Shown here in pieces: positions 34,257 to 43,718 of a stretch of 64,000 nucleotides of DNA (the stretch's first letter is position 1; each line of letters opens with the position of its first letter). A model generated the notes under the pieces. The model searched no databases, was not told the DNA's origin, and saw nothing but the letters and a program-made list of their open reading frames with translations. Origin of the DNA: Silicimonas algicola (lineage in GTDB: Bacteria > Pseudomonadota > Alphaproteobacteria > Rhodobacterales > Rhodobacteraceae). A program made the position numbers and the translations under genes. The stretch spans positions 614,001-678,000 of the forward strand of contig NZ_QGGV01000001.1 in NCBI RefSeq assembly GCF_003148765.1. The letters are read 5' to 3'.

Positions 34257-35293
34257 TTCCGCGCCTCCGTCAGGAAGAAGCCCCGGGGCTGGATGACGTC
34301 GAACGCCCGGACGAGAAGAAGCGGAAAGCCGAGACCGATCGCGAGCCCCAGTCCGGCGGCCACCACCAGCTCGGACACGCCCGCGCCGCGCCAGGTGGCC
34401 AGGGTGATGGCGGTGTTCTGGGCAAGGACGTGGAAGGCCAGGATCGCCATCGAATGACGGCCGATGACGTCGAGCGCTGCCGCCGGCCACGCCCCGTGTC
34501 TGGCGATCCACCGGCCGGCCAGGCTGACCGCGATGCTTCCCGCGATTCCGGCGGCGACGGCCAGTGGGAAAGCCTCGACGACGCGCAGGTTCAGGTCGGT
34601 CCGGGCGCCCAGGGCGAAGCACAGGACGACAACCGCCAGTGCCGGAAGGACGCCCCAGTCGGGCAAACGCTGCAGCAGGCCCTTCGACATCGCGAAAAAC
34701 CCGAAGAGGGTGAAGAAGCACGCCATCGGGACGAGATCCAGGTTGCCCGGCCAGCCAAGGGGCGAGGCCTCTCCCGGTCGTCGAAGAACTTCGAGGGGTG
34801 GCGCAGGAAGCTGCAGAGCAAGCCACGCGATCGGCAGCAGCGCTAACAGGGCCAGCGGCAGGGGGACGGACCATCGCTTCACGACATCGAGCAGGAGAAC
34901 TGATGCCAGAAGCGTCAGCAGAAGTGCCGGCAGAAACCAGAGTTGCGAGGATGGCAGGGTAGCCCCCGTTCCCCACAACAACCCGAGCAATGCGAGCGAG
35001 GCGTCCGTTTCCCGCAGGTAGGATTTCGCAAGGGCCAGCGCGATGCCGACGAGGAGGAACGGCACGAGTATGCGCCGCGCGGCGCGCCAGGCATCGAAGC
35101 GATCGGGCCGGAGCAGGCATCCGCTGATGACGAAGAACGCGGGCACATGGAAGGTGAAGACAAGGCTCACCACACCCGGCGCGAGGATCGCGAAGGCCGC
35201 ATTGTGCCCGAGAACGACGAGGATCATGGCGAGACCGCGTGCGCAGTCGATGCCGCGGTCGCGTCCGGCGAAAGCTGAAGCAGCGTCAGGCAT
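34238..35293 (-). CDS. Acyltransferase family 3 membrane protein
   Basis: A 351-residue protein with about ten membrane segments. The N-terminus carries the acyltransferase-3 hallmark RGIDCARGLAMILVVLGHN (residues 13-31), including the catalytic His, and FFVISGCLL (~53). These enzymes move O-acetyl, succinyl or similar groups onto sugars across the membrane. In this operon it predicts an acylated polysaccharide. It overlaps the flippase gene by eight bases upstream and the polymerase gene downstream. Confidence 0.85.
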   Translation of the reverse strand: MPDAASAFAGRDRGIDCARGLAMILVVLGHNAAFAILAPGVVSLVFTFHVPAFFVISGCLLRPDRFDAWRAARRILVPFLLVGIALALAKSYLRETDASLALLGLLWGTGATLPSSQLWFLPALLLTLLASVLLLDVVKRWSVPLPLALLALLPIAWLALQLPAPPLEVLRRPGEASPLGWPGNLDLVPMACFFTLFGFFAMSKGLLQRLPDWGVLPALAVVVLCFALGARTDLNLRVVEAFPLAVAAGIAGSIAVSLAGRWIARHGAWPAAALDVIGRHSMAILAFHVLAQNTAITLATWRGAGVSELVVAAGLGLAIGLGFPLLLVRAFDVIQPRGFFLTEARKCNPRF

Positions 35294-36620
35294 CGCGCCG
35301 CTTTCTCACAAAGGGGAAGGCCGCATCGTGGGTGGCGGTGAGTATCTCTCGATCCGCCCGACGAAGCCAAAGCCAGCCGTAGTTCGCAGCAAGAAGCGAA
35401 CCGAGGACGCTAAGCGCAGCGCCGGTTTCGCCGAGAAGCGGAATCAGCAGCACGCAGAGCGCGATGTTCAGGGCGGCCGCGAGGATGGTGCGCGATGCCA
35501 CGGCTCTCTCGCGCCCTTCGAAGACGAAGTACTTCGCGGTGACGGTTCCAAGTGCGGCCGGTATCGTCGACATCATCAGGATCGACAGCGGCATGTAGGA
35601 AGCCGCGTAGGCCTCGCCGAACGTCAGCTCGATGAAGGGTCGTCCGACGGCCGCGAAGAACACGAACACGGCAAGCGAAAGGCCGAGGACGATGCGCGTG
35701 ACGATCACGAGGCGGCGGAGGTAGAGGTCGCGGTTGCCCTGTCGCGCGTTGACCAGGGCGAGCGTGACGGCCAGGAGGCAGACGTAGGGAATGTAGATCC
35801 ACGCCTCGTAGATGCGCGAGGCCGCGGCGAAGACGCCCGCAGCCTTCGCATCCATCAGCCCGGCGACCAGGATCTGCGTGATCCGTATGTTGATCGACAC
35901 CGCGATGGCGCTCACCAGCATCGGCCAGGACGATGAAAGCAGCTCCCGCGCCCGCGCTGTCGAGAAGCTGGCGACATAGCCCGTGACGCCGAAGATCCTG
36001 GCAGCCAGGACGTAAGACAGGATGAGGATGACCTGCTCGACCGCGAGGATGACGAAGAAGGCAAGGAGCGGGGCGCCCGAGACGACCGCAAGGACTTTCA
36101 GCGCCGCCCCGACCAGCATGACGGCGACGCGCGAGGCCGCCGGGATGCCCGCGCGGACGTCGGCCTGAAAGGCCATGTCGATCACGGTGAACGGCTGAAC
36201 CGCGACGAGCGACAAGGCGAGCGCGGTGTAGATCACGACATCCTGCGACACGCCCGACATCACCATCGCGGCGATCAGGCCGAACGAGAAGACGACCGAG
36301 CTGGCCGCCATCAGCCAGAACGCGACGCTCAGGTCGAGCCGTCGGTCTTCGGCGCGGACAAGAAGTTCGCGCACGAGGATACCGTCGAGCCCCAGCTTCG
36401 CGACCGCCGCCAAAATGGTGACGACGGAAATCAGCACGTTGAACAGCCCGAAGTCCCCGGGCCCCAGATAGCGCGCGACAAACATGCCGACGACGAGGTT
36501 TATGCCGGCGAATGCGGCGCGCTCGAGGATCAACGCTCCCGCGTTGGTCAGGTACTTCCTTACTCCCGCTCGCGTGTGGCGGGGGCCGGAGCCGGAAGAG
36601 ACGGTGCTTTCGAACGTCAT
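35286..36620 (-). CDS. Wzx-like polysaccharide flippase
   Basis: A 444-residue protein with 12-14 membrane segments. The opening residues (KYLTNAGALILERAAFAGIN, LVVGMFVARYLGPGDFGLFN) are typical of the polysaccharide transport (PST/MOP) family. It should flip the undecaprenyl-linked repeating unit to the periplasmic side. ATG 36620 is used; the reading frame runs further upstream, but that part overlaps the sulfotransferase gene and looks non-coding. The ribosome-binding site is weak. It is followed by the acyltransferase and polymerase, which act after or during flipping. Confidence 0.88.
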   Translation of the reverse strand: MTFESTVSSGSGPRHTRAGVRKYLTNAGALILERAAFAGINLVVGMFVARYLGPGDFGLFNVLISVVTILAAVAKLGLDGILVRELLVRAEDRRLDLSVAFWLMAASSVVFSFGLIAAMVMSGVSQDVVIYTALALSLVAVQPFTVIDMAFQADVRAGIPAASRVAVMLVGAALKVLAVVSGAPLLAFFVILAVEQVILILSYVLAARIFGVTGYVASFSTARARELLSSSWPMLVSAIAVSINIRITQILVAGLMDAKAAGVFAAASRIYEAWIYIPYVCLLAVTLALVNARQGNRDLYLRRLVIVTRIVLGLSLAVFVFFAAVGRPFIELTFGEAYAASYMPLSILMMSTIPAALGTVTAKYFVFEGRERAVASRTILAAALNIALCVLLIPLLGETGAALSVLGSLLAANYGWLWLRRADREILTATHDAAFPFVRKRRDA

Positions 36621-36675
36621 GTCGAGCGGCGCCCCGGCGCAATGGACGTGACGGCTCGTTTGCTCATGACGGCGC

Positions 36676-37380
36676 TCACGGAGCGAACCCCAGAAGGTCG
36701 AAGTCCTCCTGGTAGAGGCCCTGCACGATCTTTCTCTGGTCCGCGTCGAGGCCGCCGTCCCGACCCTGCGGCCTGCTGGCGTTCGCCGTGCCGAGGGGCC
36801 GATGGATACCGATCTCCCGGCAGAACTCGGCGAACGAGGTATCCAGGGTCTCAAGCTGGAAGATTCGGTCCACGATGAGGCTGCCATCGGTGTCCGTCAC
36901 GAAGTGAGCCTGCGGCCGAAAGTGGATCCAGGGCATGACGCGGGCCCGGAAGAGCGGGTTGTTCAGCCGCTCCACGAACTCGGGGAAGCTTTGGATGCCG
37001 GACAGATGCCGCCGGGCCCAGGCCCGGTCGTGGGCGTAGGGTGTCGTGGACGTCAGGTAGTGAAACGCGGATCGCAGACGGTCGACGGGATGGCGCACGA
37101 CGGCGAAGCTCGTGTAGCGCGCAAAGCGGTCGGGATCGGCGTGACGCAGCCCTTCCGCCGAGATATGGCCAAACCTGGGATCGTCCTCGAGACCCAGGGC
37201 AGCCTTGACCGACTGCCCGGCCGCCTTCGGTATGTGGACGAAGATCGCCTCGTGCCGGTCGTTCCACGCCTGGTAGGGCGAACGCTGCGCTGTCTCGCGC
37301 CGCCAGCCGGCCTCGAAAGCGTCCCGTGACCGGTTTGCCAGATACTGGACGCTGTCCACGACATCTCTCGCGTATCCCAT
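36676..37380 (-). CDS. Sulfotransferase-family protein
   Basis: A 234-residue protein with the PAPS-binding loop FVHIPKAAGQSV (~48-59) and the 3'-phosphate-binding segment VVRHPVDRLRSAFHYL (~95-110), both typical of the HIPKTAG-type sulfotransferase family 2. These transfer sulfate from PAPS to carbohydrates. In the middle of an exopolysaccharide operon it predicts a sulfated polymer, common in marine bacteria. Its ATG follows the GT2 stop by two bases. No genes for PAPS synthesis are in the window. Confidence 0.8.
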   Translation of the reverse strand: MGYARDVVDSVQYLANRSRDAFEAGWRRETAQRSPYQAWNDRHEAIFVHIPKAAGQSVKAALGLEDDPRFGHISAEGLRHADPDRFARYTSFAVVRHPVDRLRSAFHYLTSTTPYAHDRAWARRHLSGIQSFPEFVERLNNPLFRARVMPWIHFRPQAHFVTDTDGSLIVDRIFQLETLDTSFAEFCREIGIHRPLGTANASRPQGRDGGLDADQRKIVQGLYQEDFDLLGFAP

Positions 37381-37382
37381 CG

Positions 37383-38297
37383 CTAGTCTCCCGCAGAGGC
37401 AGCGAAGACATCGGGACGCATGGAGCCCGTCGCCGTCTCAAGCGGGGCGGCGTAGCCCCTGAGTATCCCGGCCGCCCAGATCAGGCGCCGCTGACCCTCC
37501 CTCACATGTCCGCGTCCTCCGGCCAGAAGTGCCGCCGTCACGCTTCTGACGGCGCGGTAGGCAGCGAAGGCCGGAGTGTATCTGTGCAGCCTCAGGACGC
37601 GCCCGTAGCCCGTCGAATAGAGGCGGGCGCGCCGCAGGGCGCCGGCGTCGGGCGTTCGGTCCACCTGATCGTGATGCACAAAGAGGTCCGCATCGAAACG
37701 ACCGCGCGACCCCTCACGGATCAGCCGGAGGAGCAGGTCGGTCTCTTCGCCCGAGCCGAAGGGCGAGCCCGAGCCAGCGCCAAGGGTCTCGTCGAACCCG
37801 TGCACGGCAAGGGCCGGCGCGAGGCGCAGGAAAATGCCGTTCGAATTTCCGGCCTTCCAGACGTTGCGATGCGTCAGGGGCTCGGAACGCGCCAGGAAGG
37901 TTCCGTTCGAATGCGCCCCTTCCGCGTCACGCGTGGCGCAGGTGAGAATGTCCAGATCCTCCTCCGCACCGAACGAAGAGGCGACGTGACCGAGGAGGTG
38001 TTGCGGATACCAGCAATCGTCATCGGGAAAGGCGACGAGCCGCCCACGCGCTGCCTTCAGGCCGACGTTGCGCGCCCTAGACAGCCCCCGCGCGGATCGG
38101 AGTTTGGTCAGCGCGACCCAGTCGGGAAGCGCGGCCTCGAAGTCGTCGAGGGCGCGCTCGGCTCCCTGGTTCACGACGATCACCTCGAAATCGCGGAACT
38201 CCTGCGCTCCCAGCGACCGCGCGAGCCGTGCGAGATGCGGCGTCTCGCCGATGGTCGCGACCACGAGCGAAATCACTGGCTGACGTCCGTCGCTCAT
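37383..38297 (-). CDS. Glycosyltransferase family 2
   Basis: A 304-residue GT2 enzyme: VISLVVATIGETPHLARL opens the fold, VIVVNQG (~39) binds the nucleotide, and FPDDDCW (~90) carries the metal-binding acidic residues. EETDLLLRLI (~188) is the region of the catalytic base. It overlaps the tyrosine-autokinase gene by four bases. It probably adds a sugar of the repeat unit on the cytoplasmic side. The final ~90 residues are Arg-rich and may contact the membrane. Confidence 0.83.
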   Translation of the reverse strand: MSDGRQPVISLVVATIGETPHLARLARSLGAQEFRDFEVIVVNQGAERALDDFEAALPDWVALTKLRSARGLSRARNVGLKAARGRLVAFPDDDCWYPQHLLGHVASSFGAEEDLDILTCATRDAEGAHSNGTFLARSEPLTHRNVWKAGNSNGIFLRLAPALAVHGFDETLGAGSGSPFGSGEETDLLLRLIREGSRGRFDADLFVHHDQVDRTPDAGALRRARLYSTGYGRVLRLHRYTPAFAAYRAVRSVTAALLAGGRGHVREGQRRLIWAAGILRGYAAPLETATGSMRPDVFAASAGD

Positions 38298-40549
38298 GGC
38301 CTGCCCATCCTGCGGGGACCAATCGAGCGCGCGGAATGGAAATTCTCCGCCGGGACCTGGTAGGCCACGGACTGCCGGTACTGGACGGCATTCGAGCTGA
38401 GCGGGCGCTGCCAGGTGTCGGGACGTGGGTCCGAGGGATAGCGCGTCTGCATGGACGTTTCGGACGTCATGTTGTCGATCACGCCCGCAAGCGGAATCTT
38501 CATTTCCAGCAACCGGGACAGCGCACGCCGCACGGAGTCGAGCCTCGTCCCGCCGTTGCGCGTCACGAAGAGGGACGCATCGACCAGGGTGCCAATGACG
38601 AGGGCATCCGACGCGAAGGACACCGGCGGGGTGTCGATGAGGACTAGGTCGTAGCTCGCGCGCAACCGCCTTATCAACGCCTCGAACGACGGCATCGACA
38701 AGGCGTCGACCGAAGCGGGCGTCATCGAGTTGGCGAAGGTCAGGACATCGAACTTCAGGTCCGGGTCCAGCACGATCGACTCTTCCACCGACACGTCGCC
38801 GTTGAGAAGCGCCGTCAGGTTCTGCTCCTCGTTCTTGGTCGTCAGCGACGTCAGGTTCGACCGCCTCAGATCTCCGTCCAGCACGAGGACTCGCTTGCCG
38901 ACACTGGCGTAGAGCGTTGCAAGGGCGATGGTCATCGTCGTCTTGCCGTCGCCTGCGTCGGCACTGGTGACCATCACGACCTTCGGCTCGCTCGTCGCCG
39001 AGAACAGAAGCGAAGTCCGGACCTGCCGCATGGCCTCGACGAAGGCGACGCCCTCGGGACGATGCATCCACTCCGACACGCCACCCCCGCCCAGTTTGCC
39101 GCGCGGCACTTCCGCGAGGAGCGGAAGCCTGAATTCCCTTTCGACCGTTTCGCGCAGAAGCCGGCCCGGGTTCGTCAGATGCCGGAACCCGATCCAGCCA
39201 AGGCCGATCAAGAGGCCAAGAAGACCGCCGATCACCACGATCAGCTTCGTCCTCGGCGAACTCGGGTCGCCCGGCACGTCGGCGGTGGCCAGAAGGCTGG
39301 CTTCGACGACGGGCATCGGCTGCCGCGCGTCGCTTTGGTTTCTCAAGGTAAGGAGGTTGCTGTAGACGTCCTGAAGCGACGACACCTCGCGTTCCTGTTG
39401 CCTGAGAACCAGGGAGCCTTCCGAAAGTGTCTGAAGCTGTTCCTCGATGTTCCGGACCTCCGCCGAGGCAAGCTCGACCTGGCGGACCGCGATATTCCTG
39501 AGGCTCGAGAGTTGCGTCTCGATCGCAGCCGACAACTCCTGCCGGACGATGGTCTCGTATTCCTCGATGCGATCGATCCGGTCGGTGCCGCTTCCCGCGT
39601 TGGCGATCATGTCGACCTTGTTCGCGCCAAGTTCCGCGAGCCTCTGCTTCAGGCTCGAGATCGTGTCGCTTTCAGCGGGCACTGCGGTCGCCGCATCCGA
39701 ACCCGCCGCCTTGAGCCGCTCGAATTCCTCGAACCGAACCTCATGCGCCGCCAACTCCGTCCGAAGCCGCGTCAATTCGTCGTTTGTACTGGCCAGCCTC
39801 GTTTCCAGGGCGCCCTGCGTCACGCCGCTTTCGGCGAGGTTGCTCGATCTCGTCGAGGCGACGCGCTCTTCCGCCTCCTCCAGTTGCGCGCGGATGGTTT
39901 CGATCCGGGTCTCAAGCCAATCCGTCATTCGCAGCAGCGATGTCTGCCGCCGTCCGTGCTGCCACGCGATGTATTGTTCGGCCACCTCGTTGCCGATCGC
40001 TGCGGCCAGTTCGGGATCCTCCGACGTCGTCACGATCGTGATGACATAGGACGTTCCGTCGCGCAGAACCTGAACGTGTTTGCCGAGACGCTCCACGACC
40101 TGCTGGGGAGAGACCGGCGCCAGCGCCTCGCCGTCCGAGAACCAGGGCAAGGCCGGCGCATCGGCCGCGCCGAATTCGGGCACCGAGGCGAGGTTCAGTT
40201 CCTCTGCCACCTTGGCGAGCAGGACAGGCGAGCGAAGCACCTGCATCTCGGTCAGGAACGTCGCGTTGCTGATCTCGGTTTCCTCGTTCTGGCCGGCCCC
40301 CGCGTCCTGCGCCATGTTGCGGGTCTCGAGAGCGATGCGGACCCTGCCGTCGTAGGTGGGCGTCATCACAAGAGCGAAGGCGAGGGCGAGGATCGCCCCT
40401 GCAGCGGCGATGGCGGCGATGAGCATCTTGCCCCGCCAGAGCGCGTCCAGGGCCTGCCGCGCGCCGAGCGATTCGAGATCCTGTGTGCCGGTCATGGCGG
40501 GTTCGGTCCGCGCGGAGGGGACCGAGTAGTACGGTTCAGAGCGTCCCAT
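38294..40549 (-). CDS. Polysaccharide co-polymerase with tyrosine autokinase domain (Wzc/ExoP type)
   Basis: A 751-residue fused protein. The Wzz domain has membrane segments near residues 45-65 and 440-460 with a long coiled-coil periplasmic region between them. The C-terminal BY-kinase domain has Walker A SADAGDGKTTM (~540), Walker A' VLVLDGDLRR and Walker B LVLIDTPP. Three or four tyrosines in the last 45 residues could be autophosphorylated. It controls chain length and export with Wzy and Wza. ATG 40549 follows AAGGTGAGG at proper spacing and overlaps the glycoside hydrolase gene by 14 bases. Confidence 0.9.
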   Translation of the reverse strand: MGRSEPYYSVPSARTEPAMTGTQDLESLGARQALDALWRGKMLIAAIAAAGAILALAFALVMTPTYDGRVRIALETRNMAQDAGAGQNEETEISNATFLTEMQVLRSPVLLAKVAEELNLASVPEFGAADAPALPWFSDGEALAPVSPQQVVERLGKHVQVLRDGTSYVITIVTTSEDPELAAAIGNEVAEQYIAWQHGRRQTSLLRMTDWLETRIETIRAQLEEAEERVASTRSSNLAESGVTQGALETRLASTNDELTRLRTELAAHEVRFEEFERLKAAGSDAATAVPAESDTISSLKQRLAELGANKVDMIANAGSGTDRIDRIEEYETIVRQELSAAIETQLSSLRNIAVRQVELASAEVRNIEEQLQTLSEGSLVLRQQEREVSSLQDVYSNLLTLRNQSDARQPMPVVEASLLATADVPGDPSSPRTKLIVVIGGLLGLLIGLGWIGFRHLTNPGRLLRETVEREFRLPLLAEVPRGKLGGGGVSEWMHRPEGVAFVEAMRQVRTSLLFSATSEPKVVMVTSADAGDGKTTMTIALATLYASVGKRVLVLDGDLRRSNLTSLTTKNEEQNLTALLNGDVSVEESIVLDPDLKFDVLTFANSMTPASVDALSMPSFEALIRRLRASYDLVLIDTPPVSFASDALVIGTLVDASLFVTRNGGTRLDSVRRALSRLLEMKIPLAGVIDNMTSETSMQTRYPSDPRPDTWQRPLSSNAVQYRQSVAYQVPAENFHSARSIGPRRMGRP

Positions 40550-42317
40550 GGACAGCCTCACCTTGTTGATTGGCCTGCACCGCGCCCTCAAGCGCGGCTT
40601 CGGGTTGTGCGGTCGAGATGAGAATATTCCATCGCGTGAAATCGAAATGCTGGTCGGCGCGTGGAGCGGTGACGAAATCGACGTGATCGCCCTCGGCGAT
40701 GTCGAGGCCCACGTCGAACTCAGCGGTTCCGTCCAAAAGCGCGTGCCGCACGAAGACCGGCTCGCCGTTCTTCAGGATCGACACGTCGACACCGTCTCCG
40801 TCCGCCCCCCGCATGGCCGAGCCAGAAAGGGTGGCGGCGCACGAGCATGGTGCGGTCCACCGGCGCACCGCCTCGACCGGAACCCCGCCGACGACGCCCG
40901 GGTGCGCTCCATGTGCGGTCAGCGAAGCCGCTCCCCCCGCCGCCAGGCCCCATGACGTGCCCCGATCGTTTCCGTATCCAGGCTCCATCTCCTCGGTCCG
41001 GTCGACGGTGCGGGAGTGATAGCTCCACCCGTTGCGTCCGGGCGAAAGATCGAAGTCGTCGAAGGCTTCGGCCAGCACCCGTCTGTCGCCCGGGGCGCTG
41101 GCCAGGACGGCGTCGCCGACGAGGATCAGCGGAGCCACGTCGACGTCATACTGCTGTTGCGTCGGGACCTTTCGGCCAAAGGCATCGCGGGCAACGTGCG
41201 CTCCGGCGACGGCAAGCGGGGCAGACCCCCACCTTGACCAGCAGACCCGCAGCGTCGAACCATCCGCCGTGCGGAACCGGAGCGAGTACAGCCGCCGCGA
41301 CAGAGTCTCACGTTCGATGAAGGTGGATGTGCTCAGGATGTCCGCCCAAGCGGTCCACGCCTGACCGACACGGGTGAGGCGATTTCGGGCATCCATCAGT
41401 CCCGAGGCGAAGTGATCGTCCGATTTCGAGAGATAGTAACTCGCGACCTCGAGCGGAGCGGCCGCCACTGCCGCCAGTGTCTTTACCATGTCGTCGGCGG
41501 AGGTGAGATTGCCGAACTCTGTGGCCCAGATCGCCTGCTCGTGGCCGTTCTGGTCGAGGCGGTCGCGAAGCCAGGTGACTTCCTTCAGCAAAGCTTCGGG
41601 CGAGCCGTAGGGGTGCACCACGACCTTGTCGATCGACGAGCCGATTCCCTGGGCGAAGCACCTGTCGATGAAGCGAAGCGGCACACCGACGGCGGCGCAT
41701 CCCAGCACGGGGATCCCGTCGAACGAGCTATCCGCCCGGACGCGCTGAAAAACGCGGCCGGTCAGCTCCGCGAGCAGGAAAGCCATCTCTCGCTGCCCGT
41801 ACCCGCCGTTCCAGTTGCCGTTCGCTTCGTTCCAGACTTCGATGCCCGCGATGAGGCCGGGGTACTTTCCCGCCGCTCCTGCATAGCGGTCCAGGGCCGC
41901 GTAGACATAGTCGGCAAAGGCCGTCCGCGCCTCGTCGGTGTCGGGAAAGGAGTGCCCCGGCGAGTTGTAGAGCGGATTTCCGAAGCCGAAGCCAAGGATC
42001 ACGCGCGCGCCGGTCGCGGCCAGGTCGGACATGACCCGGTCGCCGTAGGTCCAGTCGTAGACGCCTCGCTCGGGTTCGAGAAGGTTCCAGAACAGCTCGT
42101 CGCGGATCCGGGTCAGATGGATCCCCCGAGCTCCGAGCGTCCCGACGACATCCTTGGACCAGTCGATGTGCCCGAAGTGGGTCTGGGCGCCGAACCGGCC
42201 TTGCGCCGGCGCCAGGGCTGTCGCCTGCTGACCGACGGCCTGACTGGCGATGCCTGCCGCAGTCGCACCCAGGATGAACTCGCGCCGGTCGACGCCTCGG
42301 GTCACGGTGAGCGGCAT
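40536..42317 (-). CDS. Tat-exported glycoside hydrolase (clan A, GH5/GH39-like)
   Basis: A 593-residue protein with a twin-arginine signal (DRREFILGATAAG, residues 10-22). Residues ~40-390 look like a TIM barrel: the acid/base Glu lies in IEVWNEANGNW (~163) and a nucleophile Glu in IWATEFGN (~262), as in clan GH-A families such as GH39 and GH5. The C-terminal ~200 residues are beta-rich with Asp/Gly motifs and may bind sugar. It would act in the periplasm, trimming or releasing the nascent polymer, as such hydrolases do in alginate, cellulose and Pel systems. It shares TAATG with the initiating transferase gene. Confidence 0.78.
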   Translation of the reverse strand: MPLTVTRGVDRREFILGATAAGIASQAVGQQATALAPAQGRFGAQTHFGHIDWSKDVVGTLGARGIHLTRIRDELFWNLLEPERGVYDWTYGDRVMSDLAATGARVILGFGFGNPLYNSPGHSFPDTDEARTAFADYVYAALDRYAGAAGKYPGLIAGIEVWNEANGNWNGGYGQREMAFLLAELTGRVFQRVRADSSFDGIPVLGCAAVGVPLRFIDRCFAQGIGSSIDKVVVHPYGSPEALLKEVTWLRDRLDQNGHEQAIWATEFGNLTSADDMVKTLAAVAAAPLEVASYYLSKSDDHFASGLMDARNRLTRVGQAWTAWADILSTSTFIERETLSRRLYSLRFRTADGSTLRVCWSRWGSAPLAVAGAHVARDAFGRKVPTQQQYDVDVAPLILVGDAVLASAPGDRRVLAEAFDDFDLSPGRNGWSYHSRTVDRTEEMEPGYGNDRGTSWGLAAGGAASLTAHGAHPGVVGGVPVEAVRRWTAPCSCAATLSGSAMRGADGDGVDVSILKNGEPVFVRHALLDGTAEFDVGLDIAEGDHVDFVTAPRADQHFDFTRWNILISTAQPEAALEGAVQANQQGEAVHGTL

Positions 42318-43012
42318 TACTTGCCCGTCCTGCCGGCGACCGAAATGACCGTCATTGCAAGGACCTTGAGGTCCAGCATCAGCGACTTGTTCTGCAGATA
42401 CAGGGCGTCGAGCCTGACACGCTCGTCATAGCTGATGTCGTTGCGTCCCGAGACCTGCCAAAGGCCCGTGATCCCCGGAACGCAGGCATGATAGGCCCAG
42501 ACCTGCGCGCCGTACTTCTTCAACTCGTCCGGAACGACCGGACGCGGTCCGACGAAACTCATCTCGCCCGTCAGGACGTTCCAGATCTGGGGCAGCTCGT
42601 CGAGGCTTGTCTCTCTGAGGAACTGACCGAAGGAGGTCGTTCTCGGATCCCGGTCGAGCTTGAAGTCGCGTTGCCACTTCGCCGCGATTTGGGGGTCGCT
42701 TGCCAGCAGGTCGCTCAGCTTCCGGTCCGCATCCACCACCATGGTGCGGATCTTCCAGCAGCGGAACAACTTGCCGTCTCGACCCACGCGCCTATGGCCG
42801 AAGAAAGCCGGGCCGCCATCGCGCTTTACCGCGATGGCCAATGCGAGAATCACAGGCGCAATTATCGGCAGGAGCATCAACGCGAAAACGAGGTCGAATG
42901 CGCGTTTCAGCGCGCCTTGATGGAACCGGACCGAGTGGGCGTCGGTACGAATGCCCGCCTGACCGTCCGCAGGCGTCATCTTGATGGCTTCATTCATGCG
43001 TAGGCTCTTCAT
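42317..43012 (-). CDS. Undecaprenyl-phosphate sugar phosphotransferase (ExoY-like)
   Basis: A 231-residue initiating sugar transferase. One N-terminal membrane hairpin ([20 protein letters not shown]) is followed by the catalytic domain with [13 protein letters not shown], the [20 protein letters not shown] signature and [13 protein letters not shown]. These enzymes put the first sugar phosphate (galactose, glucose or GalNAc type) on undecaprenyl phosphate. ATG 43012 is preceded by GGAGG; two later in-frame ATGs are possible starts. It is the first gene of the ten-gene operon and its stop overlaps the next start. Confidence 0.88.
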   Translation of the reverse strand: MKSLRMNEAIKMTPADGQAGIRTDAHSVRFHQGALKRAFDLVFALMLLPIIAPVILALAIAVKRDGGPAFFGHRRVGRDGKLFRCWKIRTMVVDADRKLSDLLASDPQIAAKWQRDFKLDRDPRTTSFGQFLRETSLDELPQIWNVLTGEMSFVGPRPVVPDELKKYGAQVWAYHACVPGITGLWQVSGRNDISYDERVRLDALYLQNKSLMLDLKVLAMTVISVAGRTGK

Positions 43013-43496
43013 GCGAAGCGGCCTCCGGTCATATTCTCTATTGGAAGCAGCTACATGAGGGTATGGGGCGGCATCTGACAGCGGACTCGTCCCGGCTGTC
43101 GGAGTGCGGTTATCGACACGCTCCCGATCCTCATGGCCGCTTCGCGCACCATGCATCCCACACCCGACTCAAGGCTTATGGCGGAGTTGGGCGAGGCGAC
43201 AGCCAAAGTTTCTGCAGTTGCGAAAAGCCGCCTAGAGCGGCCCTGATATTGCCGTATTCAGCGCAAATGAAGATCATTCACGCAGGTCGCGATCCGCCGA
43301 ATGCCTTGACTTGCAGAAGTCATCGCGGATTTCCGCTGAAGCTTTGAGCGTATTCGTAATTCGAAAATGACCGCTCGAATTGTGGCGGACCCGAATCGTC
43401 GGGCGCCGCAACCGCCGTCACCAGTATGGAATCGCCATTGGTGGCGTATCGCGCTATGAAAGGTGTACTGGGGCTGACGGGGGCGGCTGTTTCGAC
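43013..43496. other. Leader and promoter region of the EPS operon
   Basis: A 484-base region between the EPS operon (leftward) and a small membrane protein gene (rightward), with no convincing gene. In the minus orientation a small hairpin, GCCGC-N5-GCGGC (43227-43241), is followed by TTTT, which looks like a weak terminator 215 bases upstream of the first EPS gene and so could be an attenuator, or it could end an antisense transcript. The region is less GC-rich than its surroundings. No promoter box can be named with confidence. Confidence 0.4.
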
Positions 43497-43718
43497 ATGG
43501 TGCGTTTCGCGCTGATCGCGTTGATCTTTGCCTGTGCCGCCGCCGTCGTGGCGCTGATCCTCGGCGCATCCCTCCTGATGGCCTTCCTGATCTACGTCGT
43601 CAGCGGATGCCTGGCCCTGATCGGCTCGGCCACCATCTTCTGGTTCGCTCAGCGCTTGTCCGGCGCTTCGGAAGCCGACGAGGACCCCAGCGATCAGACC
43701 GAGGGTCGCCCATCCTGA
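43497..43718 (+). CDS. Small membrane protein of unknown function
   Basis: A 73-residue frame with two hydrophobic segments: VRFALIALIFACAAAVVALI and a second of about 25 residues ending FWFAQRL, then an acidic, soluble tail (GASEADEDPSDQTEGRPS). The topology suggests a two-helix inner-membrane protein with cytoplasmic ends. The ribosome-binding site is weak. I do not recognise the family. It lies alone between the EPS leader and a tRNA gene. It may be real because the hydrophobic pattern is regular, but the evidence is composition only. Confidence 0.5.
   Translation: MVRFALIALIFACAAAVVALILGASLLMAFLIYVVSGCLALIGSATIFWFAQRLSGASEADEDPSDQTEGRPS

Noticed and set aside
37383-39071. A longer N-terminal extension of the GT2 gene into the autokinase gene
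   Set aside because: The extended frame is antisense-free but lies wholly in another frame of the Wzc-type gene. Family homology begins at the ATG at 38297, which overlaps that gene's stop.
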